In this document: positions 25,239 to 32,542 of the stretch, one piece after another
How the letters are laid out: the number at the start of each line of letters is the position of its first letter
Position numbering within the stretch: position 1 is the first letter of the stretch
NCBI GenBank assembly: GCA_026225095.1
Contig: JAMFSC010000108.1
Coordinates: 1-62,316, forward strand
Reading direction: 5' to 3'
DNA length: 62,316 nucleotides
Source of the DNA: a bacterium
GTDB taxonomy: Bacteria; Acidobacteriota; Terriglobia; Terriglobales; Acidobacteriaceae
The notes under the pieces: model-generated
Databases searched by the model: none
Seen by the model: only the letters and a program-made list of their open reading frames with translations
What the model was told of the DNA's origin: nothing
Program-made: the position numbers and the translations under genes

Positions 25239-26210
25239 ATGGTTCGACGGCTGATTTTGACTGGGATGGCCGCTCTGCTGGGGATGCAGGGTGGGGTGGG
25301 GCGGGGGCAGGATGGTGCTCCGGCGGCTCAGGTGCAGGTTGCGGCTCCGGTGCAGCCGAATACGGCCGCCCAGAAGGTCAAGAAGGGGAAGGTGGAGTAT
25401 ACGGGGCCGAATACGGTGGTCGAGCTGGCTCCGACGCCGATTCTGGATGAGGAGGGAAAGCAGCAGCTCGATCCGGATGGGAAGCCGATGTTCAATGCGC
25501 CGGTGAGACAGCAGCGGGATAAGAAAGGGCATCCGCTGTTCGACGACGGGGGCAAGCCGGTGATGCAGACGGCGACGGAGATGGGCTATGACGAGCATGG
25601 GAAGAGGATCCATGTGAAGAAGGAGAAGCCTCCGAAGACGGTGTCGGTGGCGATCAGCCGGGGGACGCTGACGGTGGATGGGATGACGGGGAAGGCGGCG
25701 CTGAACTATGACATCTCCGACCTGAAGTACATCTATGTGTACGCTCCGGGGATTGGGACGGCGGTGGTTTCGAACGTTACGTTTCCAGGGGCTACGCAGC
25801 AGGCGACGGCGTTCGACGGGCATACGCTGACGGTGACGGTGGGGGATCACACGCTGCAGATCTATTCCGACCGGCCGCTGCTGGGCAAGGGGAAGAAGAA
25901 GGAGCCGGCGTTTGTGCTGGTGGATCGAGACTTCCTGCTGCCTTCGAAGTACCCGGTGATGGGGTTCGGGAGCACGCGGAAGGTTCCCTATGCGTGGCCG
26001 GGAGCGAAGGCGAATGCAAAGCTGGCGGGACCGGTGGAGCCTCCTCCTTTGCCGAAGAATTTGCTTCCGGTGCAGTTGCTGGCGGCTTGTCCGGCGGGGC
26101 AGATGCGGATGGCGGGGCGGGTGGCGCTGCCGGGGGAGGTGGCGGAGGTACAGCCCTGTGTACCGATCAATGCGGGGAAGGTGGCGACCGTGGCTGGGCC
26201 ACAGCGGTAG
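25239..26210 (+). CDS. Secreted protein of unknown function
   Basis: Start at 25239, with GGAGG about 10 bases upstream. The 323-residue protein has a signal peptide (RLILTGMAALLGMQGGVGRGQ). Residues near 65-125 hold repeated short D-x-D-G-K-P/x patterns (LDEEGKQQLDPDGKPMFNAP, RDKKGHPLFDDGGKPVM, YDEHGKRI). A beta-rich central domain follows. The C-terminus contains two Cys that may pair. No known family recognised. Confidence 0.6.
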   Translation: MVRRLILTGMAALLGMQGGVGRGQDGAPAAQVQVAAPVQPNTAAQKVKKGKVEYTGPNTVVELAPTPILDEEGKQQLDPDGKPMFNAPVRQQRDKKGHPLFDDGGKPVMQTATEMGYDEHGKRIHVKKEKPPKTVSVAISRGTLTVDGMTGKAALNYDISDLKYIYVYAPGIGTAVVSNVTFPGATQQATAFDGHTLTVTVGDHTLQIYSDRPLLGKGKKKEPAFVLVDRDFLLPSKYPVMGFGSTRKVPYAWPGAKANAKLAGPVEPPPLPKNLLPVQLLAACPAGQMRMAGRVALPGEVAEVQPCVPINAGKVATVAGPQR

Positions 26211-26258
26211 AGCGGATTCGCTGAAGGTGTGGGGTTCCGGGTTGGATGCCGTGGCGCT

Positions 26259-26308
26259 CCGGCCCACCTTAGCGACGATGAGACGCGTCGCGAAGGTGGG
26301 GCACCCGA
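26259..26308. repeat. Convergent-junction hairpin repeat, copy 2
   Basis: Same element as at 24449, with GCGT instead of GTGT in the loop-proximal part. It lies between the convergent gene ends at 26210 and 26433. Confidence 0.85.
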
Positions 26309-26432
26309 CTTTGTGCCAGCAGGCAATATGGCCTAACGGCAAGGGCCCACTGCGCGTGGGGCGGTCACGGGGCCTTCGGCAAGACCTTCGTGACTTGTAT
26401 ACCGCTTCGCAGGGCGCTCCCGATGGTCGCGG

Positions 26433-27656
26433 TCAGGCGTGCGTGACGGGGGGCTTCATGCGGGCGTAGAGGGCGGCGAGGCGGCGGACGGCTCGCTCGG
26501 ATTCGGCGCGGTCGGGGGTCTCGTTGTCGTCGTTCCATCCGCTGGCTTCGCCCTGCTCGCTGGACTGGACGACGATTCCGTCGCGGCGGGCGAGGATGTT
26601 GAGCTGCTGGTAGTAGAAGCCGTAGTTGACCTCGGGCTGGGGGATGAGCCAGCCGATCTGGCCGCGGACGGGGACGATGGAGGCGTCGTTGAAGAGGGCC
26701 TTGGCTCCGTAGCCGGTGCAGTGGATGATGGCCTTCTGGGGGAGGGTGATGAGGTCGGATGGGGTGTGGAACTCGACGGTTTCGATCTTGCCTCCGGCGA
26801 TGTAGAAGTCGTTGAGGAGCTGGCGGGAGTAGTCGGCGACGTTGAACTGGAGGCTGGTGGTGCGGTGGCAGTGCTGGACGGGGAAGGGATGGGAGCAGGG
26901 GGGGAGCTCCTCGAGGTGGGGGGTGATGTCGGCGATGAGGTGTTCGTAACGGGCGAAGCCGAGTTCTGGCCGGGGGGATGTGGGCTGGGGGGTGGGGATG
27001 GGGATGGGGGCGCCGAGGTCGCCGGAGAGAACGTAGCGGTCGCTGTACTCGATGGGGTTGCCGGGGAGGCCGAGGTAGGACTGGTACATGGACCAGGAGG
27101 CGCGGGCCATCTGTTCCCATTGGGCGGCGAAGGTGGGGGGCGCGTCTTTGGTGAAGGCGATGCGGGAGTCTGGGGTCCAGGAGCCGGTTGCGCGGGCGGA
27201 GCGGACTTCGGGTGGGCGTTGCTTGGCGTAGATGGTGACGCGGGCTCCGGCGCGCTGGGCGAGGATGGCGGAGGTGAGTCCGAGGGCTCCGCAGCCGATG
27301 ACGGCGATGTCGCGGTCGCCGTTGGAGAGGGCTTTCTGGACGGCGATGGTGGAGGATCCCCAGGAGAGGGACCAGCCGGAGCCGCCGTGGCCGTAGTTGT
27401 GGACGACGAGCTTGCCGGCTACCTGTTCGGTGTCGAGGCGGGGGCCCTGCGGGCGGAAGGGGCGGAGGCAGACGGTGATGCGGAAGAGGCGGTCTTCGTG
27501 GGCGCGGATGGGGTAGATGGGAGGGACGGGGTCGTAGGGGGGGAGCGGGGGGGCTTGCGGGGCGGCGGCCAGGATGGGTTTGCGAGGGGTGCAGGCGGTG
27601 AGGGAGAGGGCGGCGGCGGATGAGGCGGCCTGCTGGAGGAAGGTGCGGCGGTTCAT
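26433..27656 (-). CDS. Tat-exported FAD-dependent oxidoreductase (D-amino-acid-oxidase-like)
   Basis: Start set at 27656 because AAAGGAGC precedes it; the frame upstream is chance. The 407-residue protein begins MNRRTFLQQAASSAAALSLTACTP, a Tat-like signal with a possible lipobox LTAC. After an unusual ~95-residue insertion comes the FAD-binding Rossmann motif DIAVIGCGALGLTSAILAQRAGA. The C-terminus has VPVRGQIGWLIPQ and GIVVQSSEQGEASGWND, as in DAO-fold enzymes. It would oxidise an amine or amino acid outside the cytoplasm. The substrate is unknown. Confidence 0.8.
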   Translation of the reverse strand: MNRRTFLQQAASSAAALSLTACTPRKPILAAAPQAPPLPPYDPVPPIYPIRAHEDRLFRITVCLRPFRPQGPRLDTEQVAGKLVVHNYGHGGSGWSLSWGSSTIAVQKALSNGDRDIAVIGCGALGLTSAILAQRAGARVTIYAKQRPPEVRSARATGSWTPDSRIAFTKDAPPTFAAQWEQMARASWSMYQSYLGLPGNPIEYSDRYVLSGDLGAPIPIPTPQPTSPRPELGFARYEHLIADITPHLEELPPCSHPFPVQHCHRTTSLQFNVADYSRQLLNDFYIAGGKIETVEFHTPSDLITLPQKAIIHCTGYGAKALFNDASIVPVRGQIGWLIPQPEVNYGFYYQQLNILARRDGIVVQSSEQGEASGWNDDNETPDRAESERAVRRLAALYARMKPPVTHA

Positions 27657-28123
27657 CCGGGCTCCTTTGGATTCTTTGGCTTCTTTGGGATTCTTTGTCG
27701 GGGTAGGAGACGAGCGTCTTCCCGCGTGGGGCTGGGGTGTGATTGTGGTGGTTGCTTGGACTACTTTACTTGATTCGCGGGGCCGGGGCGGGTGCGGGAG
27801 GTGCAGACGCAGATTCCCTTCGAGAGTGACAGACAGAAAGGCAAAGGCGGGATGAGTGGGCGGCGAACCTGAATCGGGTTCGGGAAGGATGTGGCGAAAA
27901 GAGGGACGATTTATGGGGAATTCCACGGATGGTCTGTGCTAAGCTGGCGGCGAACTCAGATGTCAAACGATGGGATGCGCTGGCCTTCGGAGGTTTGAGG
28001 TGCCGGGTTCCCGTCTTCTCCTCCTGAGCAGCGCCGACCCTGTCTGGTGCATGTGGGCCGGAATGTATGGCATGTACGTCAACAGGCTCCCCCCCGAGTG
28101 GAGCGTGTACGGAGGCCCACCCC
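27657..28123. other. Divergent intergenic region with repeat copy 7
   Basis: Lies between the minus-strand oxidoreductase and a plus-strand secreted protein. It contains repeat copy 7 (27804-27847). No gene or clear promoter could be recognised. Confidence 0.5.
27804..27847 (+). repeat. Dispersed palindromic repeat, copy 7 (decayed)
   Basis: GACGCAGATTCCCTTCGAGAGTGACAG-type element split by changes in the right palindrome arm; the tail ACAGACAGAAAGGCAAAG is intact. Confidence 0.75.
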
Positions 28124-28963
28124 ATGACTCCAAGATTAATCAGATTGCTTGCACTCCCCGCTCTTGCGCTGATGGCTCCGGTTACGGGCGTCGCGGAGCA
28201 GATGATTCCGGCCGGATCGTTGATCCAGTGCATCGTTTCGGACTCGAAGATCTCTTCGAAGACGACGGCGATCGGCGACCCGATCCTTTGCCAGATGAGC
28301 CATGAGGAGAAGTTTGGACGGTCGACTTTTCCGTGGGGGAGCTACATGGTGGGGCACTTCGAGGCCTATAAAGACCCTGGGCATCTGGTGGGGAAGGGAT
28401 GGATGGAGCTGCGGTTCGACCGGATGATCGTGAAGCCGGATACCGTGATTCCGGTGTCGGCGCGGGTGGTCTCGGTTCCGAACTACAGGGTGGATAACGA
28501 TGGGAAGATCCTGGGGAATGGGCACCCGGTGAGGGATACGGTGGAGTGGCTGATTCCGGTGCTTTGGCCGATCGACCTGATCAACCTTCCGCGGAGGGGT
28601 CCGAGCCCGGTGATCAAGCCGGAGACGCGGCTGACGCTGAAGCTGATGGACGATGTGGGGGTTCCGGACCGGGAGCAGCCGATGCAGCAGCAGGCTCCGG
28701 CGCTGATTGAGCGGCAGCAGGCTTATGCGCAGCAGCCGCAGCAATATGTGGCTCCTGCTCCTGCGGCCCCTCAGCAGGTGATCTACCAGTACAACACTCC
28801 GGCTCCTCAGCCTCAGCCGACGACGGTGCAGGTGTTCAACCAGTATGCGGCTCCACAGCAGCAGGCTCCGGTGGTGTATCAGCCGCAGGTCTACTATCCG
28901 TATGTTCCGGCTCCGCGGGTGTATGTGCCTTATGGATACCGCTACTATCCGCCGGGATATTGA
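28124..28963 (+). CDS. Secreted protein with low-complexity C-terminal tail
   Basis: Start at 28124 with GGAGG 8 bases upstream. The 279-residue protein has a signal peptide (LLALPALALMAPVTGVA). The first half (AGSLIQCIVSDSKISSK..., WGSYMVGHFEAY, WMELRFDRMIVKPDTVIPVSARV) resembles the VirB10/TrbI-like beta domain seen in many acidobacterial secreted proteins that control entry of polar residues into a fold. The second half is rich in Gln, Pro, Ala and Tyr and ends in a Tyr/Pro/Val-rich tail. An envelope or adhesive role is possible but not shown. Confidence 0.6.
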   Translation: MTPRLIRLLALPALALMAPVTGVAEQMIPAGSLIQCIVSDSKISSKTTAIGDPILCQMSHEEKFGRSTFPWGSYMVGHFEAYKDPGHLVGKGWMELRFDRMIVKPDTVIPVSARVVSVPNYRVDNDGKILGNGHPVRDTVEWLIPVLWPIDLINLPRRGPSPVIKPETRLTLKLMDDVGVPDREQPMQQQAPALIERQQAYAQQPQQYVAPAPAAPQQVIYQYNTPAPQPQPTTVQVFNQYAAPQQQAPVVYQPQVYYPYVPAPRVYVPYGYRYYPPGY

Positions 28964-29020
28964 TTGGGTTTGGGCTGACGCTTTGGTGGGAGAGTGGCTT
29001 CCAGCAGGCGCGGTGCGGCT

Positions 29021-29069
29021 CCGGCCCACCTTAGCGACGATGAGACGTGTCGCGAAGGTGGGGCACCCG
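29021..29069. repeat. Convergent-junction hairpin repeat, copy 3
   Basis: Almost identical to copies 1 and 2. It lies between the convergent gene ends at 28963 and 29102. Confidence 0.85.
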
Positions 29070-29101
29070 ATTTATGGTCGGTGGGTTGGTGCCTATGGGT
29101 G

Positions 29102-30259
29102 TCAGGGGCGGCGGATGAGGCTCTCGAGGAGGGTGACCCAGGCGTCGCCGTACTGGGTCCAGCCTCCGAGGTGATGGACGCGTTGGAGTGCGGCTTCGCT
29201 CATGCGCTGCTGGAGAGCGGGGTCGTCGGCGAGGCGCTGCATGCGGTCGGTGAGGGCTTCGACGTCGCGGATGGGGACGATGAAGCCTTCGCGGGAGTCG
29301 GTGACGAGGTCCGGGCCTCCGGTGTTGTCGGAGGCGAGGACAGGGCATCCGCAGGCGAGGGCCTGGCCCAGGACGAGACCGAAACCGTCCTCGATGGAGG
29401 GCAGGACGAGGACGTGGCTGGTGCTCATGATGAGTGGGAGCCTGGACTGGGGGACGGAACCGAGGAACTCGACCTGATGCTGGGGCAGGCGGGCGAAGAC
29501 GGGCTTCATGAGGTCGGGGACGGTGCCGACGATGCGGAGACGTTTGGCTGGGTGCTGAAGCCGCTCGAAGGCCTGGAGCAGGTAGGGTACGCCTTTGCGG
29601 ACGGTGACGGAGCCGGCGAAGAGGACCTCGAAGCGGTCTTTCGGGGGCTCGGCGACGCGGGAGAAGCTTTCGAGGCGGACTCCGTAGGGGATGATGTGGA
29701 GCTTTTCGGGGGGAACTCCTTGCTCGATGAAGGACCGCCGGGCGAAGGTGGAGGGGACGGTGATGGCGTCTGCCTGATCGTAGATCTGCTCTTCGCGGAG
29801 GGTGTCTCGGATGTCGGAGACGGGAGCGTCGATTCCCCAGCGGCGCTGCTCTTCGCTGACGATCTGCTCCTGATAGCGCTGGTGGGAGGAGCCTCGGTCG
29901 CAGACGAAGACTCCGCCGCGCTGCTGGACGTGGCGACCGGTCTTGAGGCCGGCACCGGAGATGGCGATGAAGGCGTCGCAGGGTTGGATGCGGCGGAGGG
30001 TCCACTCGTCGAAGAGGAGGGCGTTCGCATAGCCGAGTTCGTCGCTGAGGACGCGGGGGAGGAGTTTGGCGCGCTGGAGGAGCATCTCCGGCGTGTGCAG
30101 CCAGGGGAAGGTCTCGACGCGGGAGTGGGGGAGGCCTTCGCGCTTCAGTCGCTGCCAGGGCCAGGTGGAATAAATGCGCTCGAGATAGCCGCGACGTTCG
30201 AGCTCGCGGCCTAACTCGAAGTGATGGAAGACGCCAAAGACGGCCTGGGTGACTTTCAC
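29102..30259 (-). CDS. Glycosyltransferase family 4 protein
   Basis: The start is a GTG at 30259, one base after the galU stop codon, so translation is probably coupled. The 385-residue protein has GT-B features: RGGVFVCDRGSSHQ, VPSTFARRSFIEQGV, LFAGSVTVRKGVPYLLQAF and the donor-binding segment PSIEDGFGLVLGQALACG. In that segment Gln replaces the second Glu of the usual E-x7-E motif, a form I recall from a distinct GT4 subgroup. With galU supplying UDP-glucose, it is likely to build a cell-surface polysaccharide. Confidence 0.87.
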   Translation of the reverse strand: MKVTQAVFGVFHHFELGRELERRGYLERIYSTWPWQRLKREGLPHSRVETFPWLHTPEMLLQRAKLLPRVLSDELGYANALLFDEWTLRRIQPCDAFIAISGAGLKTGRHVQQRGGVFVCDRGSSHQRYQEQIVSEEQRRWGIDAPVSDIRDTLREEQIYDQADAITVPSTFARRSFIEQGVPPEKLHIIPYGVRLESFSRVAEPPKDRFEVLFAGSVTVRKGVPYLLQAFERLQHPAKRLRIVGTVPDLMKPVFARLPQHQVEFLGSVPQSRLPLIMSTSHVLVLPSIEDGFGLVLGQALACGCPVLASDNTGGPDLVTDSREGFIVPIRDVEALTDRMQRLADDPALQQRMSEAALQRVHHLGGWTQYGDAWVTLLESLIRRP

Positions 30260-30260
30260 G

Positions 30261-31142
30261 CTAGAAGGTCTGCTCCTGGAGCCAGTTCCGGAAGCCCGGG
30301 CCGAGGTCGGGGTGTTTGAGGGCGAGCTCGACGGTGGCGCGGAGGAATCCTTGTTTGTCTCCGGCGTCGTGGCGCTTGCCCTGGTAGGAGAAGCCGAAGA
30401 CCTTTTCGTGCTGGAGGAGGGCCTTGATGGCGTCGGTGAGCTGGAGCTCGCCGCCCGCTCCGGGGGTGATGCCTTCGATCATCTCGAAGATGCGGGGGGT
30501 GAGGATGTAGCGGCCGATGATGGCGTTGGGGGAGGGTGCGTCCTCGAACTTCGGCTTTTCGACGAGGTCCCGGACGGCGTGCAGGCGGGGGTTGCCGGGG
30601 TGGGGGGAGCAATCAAGGCAGCCGTAGGCGGAGATGGCGGGGCCTTCGACGACCTCGGAGGCGAGGATGGAGGATTGGACCTCGTGGAAGGCTTCGACCA
30701 TCTGCTTCATGCAGGGGATGCTGGCGTCGACGATGTCGTCGGGGAGCAGGACGCAGAAGGGCTCGTTGCCGACGAGCTCCTTGGCCATGAGGACCGCGTG
30801 GCCGAGGCCGAGGGGTTCTGGCTGGCGGACGGTGACGACCTTGGCGAGGCGGGAGACGGAGCGGGCGATCTCGAGCAGGGCGGTCTTATTCTTGGCGGCG
30901 AGGGAGGCTTCGAGCTCGGGAGAGCGGTCGAAGTGATCTTCCATGGTGGTCTTGCCGCGGCCGGTGACGATGATGATCTCGGTGCATCCGGCGGCGACGG
31001 CCTCTTCCACTCCGTATTGGATGAGGGGCTTGTCGACGAGGCAGAGCATCTCCTTGGGAGTGGCCTTGGTGGCGGGGAGGAAACGGGTTCCCATGCCGGC
31101 GGCAGGGAAGACGGCCTTGCGGATCTTTTGCGGGGTGGGCAT
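30261..31142 (-). CDS. galU: UTP-glucose-1-phosphate uridylyltransferase
   Basis: The 293-residue protein has the nucleotidyltransferase signature AAGMGTRFLPATKATPKEM near residues 14-32, VDKPLIQYGVEEAVAAG, EPLGLGHAV and LLPDDIVDA, all diagnostic of GalU. It makes UDP-glucose from UTP and glucose 1-phosphate in the cytoplasm, feeding exopolysaccharide and lipopolysaccharide synthesis. Length matches bacterial GalU. It is followed with a 1-base gap by the GT4 gene. Confidence 0.95.
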   Translation of the reverse strand: MPTPQKIRKAVFPAAGMGTRFLPATKATPKEMLCLVDKPLIQYGVEEAVAAGCTEIIIVTGRGKTTMEDHFDRSPELEASLAAKNKTALLEIARSVSRLAKVVTVRQPEPLGLGHAVLMAKELVGNEPFCVLLPDDIVDASIPCMKQMVEAFHEVQSSILASEVVEGPAISAYGCLDCSPHPGNPRLHAVRDLVEKPKFEDAPSPNAIIGRYILTPRIFEMIEGITPGAGGELQLTDAIKALLQHEKVFGFSYQGKRHDAGDKQGFLRATVELALKHPDLGPGFRNWLQEQTF

Positions 31143-31246
31143 CGGTATGGGTGTCTCCCGTCAGATGTGGTTTAGAGATTCATCGTAGCAAAGTGGGTTG
31201 GATGAGGATGTTACGGCGGGAGCGGGATGGCTGAGGCCAGACACGG

Positions 31247-31269
31247 AAGCCCGGCGCGGGGCCGGGCTT
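31247..31269. terminator. GC-rich hairpin between doxX-like and galU genes
   Basis: AAGCCCGGC and GCCGGGCTT form a perfect 9-bp stem with a 5-base loop. T-richness downstream is weak on either strand, so terminator function for the minus-strand doxX-like gene is only probable. Confidence 0.45.
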
Positions 31270-31312
31270 TGTGCTTTCAATCGCCTCGATGATATCGGGG
31301 GCTGGCGTGAGG

Positions 31313-31699
31313 CTAGGAGACCTCGGGGGCTGCGTCGAAGAGGCCACGGAAGCTGAGGCGGTAGGCCCAGATGAGGAAGATCTCGAGGAGGCTGCAGACG
31401 AGGCCGGGGACGATTCCCTGGGGCAGCAGGAAGATGTGGAAGAGGAGGATGTTGACGAGGATCGGGGCGAGGATGGTGAGGCCGAGTGGGACGAAGCGGC
31501 CGACCAGCAGGAGGAGGCCGCCGATGACCTGGAGGAGGGCGACGAAGGTCATGTACTTGTGCTCGGTGAGGATGGTGGCGAAGGTGGCGGCGTCGCTTGG
31601 GGGCATGGGCGGGTTCATGAAATGGAGGATGCCGTTGGCGCCGAAGAAGACGAAGACGAAGCCGAGGAGGATGCGAGAGACGAGGATGGCGATCTTCAA
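31313..31699 (-). CDS. DoxX family membrane protein
   Basis: I choose the TTG at 31699 (reading MKIAILVSRILLGFVFVFFG) because GGAG lies about 8 bases upstream and a further N-terminal extension would be non-hydrophobic and atypical. The 128-residue protein has four membrane helices. The first contains the conserved RILLGFVFVFFGANGILHF. DoxX-like proteins are small inner-membrane proteins linked to redox or thiosulfate/quinone metabolism; the exact reaction here is unknown. Confidence 0.8.
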   Translation of the reverse strand: MKIAILVSRILLGFVFVFFGANGILHFMNPPMPPSDAATFATILTEHKYMTFVALLQVIGGLLLLVGRFVPLGLTILAPILVNILLFHIFLLPQGIVPGLVCSLLEIFLIWAYRLSFRGLFDAAPEVS

Positions 31700-31811
31700 A
31701 GGGTGGTCTCCATGGGGATTGTGAGGCTGGGATGACAATATGCCGGGTGGGCTTGAGTTGGCTATGAAAAATTGATCGCGGGGGATTCCGCGTTGCTGAG
31801 AACCCTTCTGG

Positions 31812-32234
31812 TCAGAGGGTGAGGATTCGTTCGCTGAGATCGGGTGCAACGAGACGGAAATGCTTCAGGTTCAAGGTGTAGATTGCGTTTGCGTTCACCT
31901 TGCGGGCGCATGCGAGGATGAGAGCGTCATATACGACTGCGCCGATGATTCCTCGCTGCCCGATCGAAGTGATTGTGTCGAGATACTCCGTCGGATCCAG
32001 GGTCACGATGCTGAAGATGCTATTCACCCTTTCGACAACCCGAAGGGCCTGAACCGGCGAGATCTTGATCGCAAGCGGGAGACGGGTGAGCGTCGCGAAT
32101 GTCTCGGCGAGGGTGTGGGCGGCGCAGGCAACTCTGCCTCTCTGGGCGGTTTTCACCCGTTTGAGACATTCGGAGTGCTGGGGATGCCGTTCGTAGGAGG
32201 CCGCGACGATCACGGACGTATCCAGAAAGATCAC
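31812..32234 (-). CDS. vapC: PIN-domain ribonuclease toxin (VapC family)
   Basis: The 140-residue protein has the PIN acidic residues D5 (FLDTSVIV), E44 (AETFATL) and D103 (VYDALILACA), plus the TLNLKHF motif where Asn122 stands at the fourth position. VapC toxins cut RNA, often tRNA or rRNA, with Mg2+. It starts with GTG inside the end of the antitoxin gene (GTGA overlap, 32231-32234), as expected for a translationally coupled toxin-antitoxin pair. Confidence 0.9.
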   Translation of the reverse strand: MIFLDTSVIVAASYERHPQHSECLKRVKTAQRGRVACAAHTLAETFATLTRLPLAIKISPVQALRVVERVNSIFSIVTLDPTEYLDTITSIGQRGIIGAVVYDALILACARKVNANAIYTLNLKHFRLVAPDLSERILTL

Positions 32235-32509
32235 AGCTTGATCCAGTCGCCGACGATCTCCTGCATGCGGTCGTCGCGGTCACGCTCGATCTCTGCGACG
32301 ACATCGAAGGTGACGGGCACGCTCGATCTCCAGACAAGAAATCCATCTTTCTCGATGAGTTCGCCACCCTGGGACTCGGGGCGCAGCACGATGGTTTCGC
32401 CCTCCTGATGGAGGGTGAGGCGGGTACCGGGAACCAAATGCATCGCGTCGCGAATCTTCTTCGGCACCACGAGACGGCCGGATTTGTCGATCTCTGCGAT
32501 GGTATTCAT
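32231..32509 (-). CDS. AbrB/SpoVT-type antitoxin (VapB-like)
   Basis: I use the ATG at 32509 (MNTIAEIDKSGRLVVPKKIRDAM), giving 92 residues; ATGs at 32518 and 32539 are in frame. Residues 1-45 form the swapped-hairpin AbrB DNA-binding fold with SGRLVVPKKIR. The acidic C-terminus (DVVAEIERDRDDRMQEIV) would mask the PIN toxin. A perfect inverted repeat covers the start region, fitting autoregulation. The gene overlaps vapC by four bases. Confidence 0.88.
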   Translation of the reverse strand: MNTIAEIDKSGRLVVPKKIRDAMHLVPGTRLTLHQEGETIVLRPESQGGELIEKDGFLVWRSSVPVTFDVVAEIERDRDDRMQEIVGDWIKL

Positions 32510-32510
32510 G

Positions 32511-32540
32511 AATGGCATTTTACCATGCCTAAATGCCATT
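32511..32540. promoter_or_regulatory. Operator of the VapBC-type module
   Basis: AATGGCATTT (32511-32520) and AAATGCCATT (32531-32540) are perfect 10-bp inverted arms with a 10-base spacer (one helical turn between centres of two). The right arm ends two bases before the stop of the DUF885 gene. The location directly before the antitoxin start is where VapB-VapC complexes bind. Confidence 0.75.
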
Positions 32541-32542
32541 TA

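Noticed and set aside
26250..26320. Hairpin repeat copies read as protein (segment RPTLATMRRVAKVGHP)
   Set aside because: The same nucleotide element occurs at three non-coding junctions; the peptide is a translation artefact.
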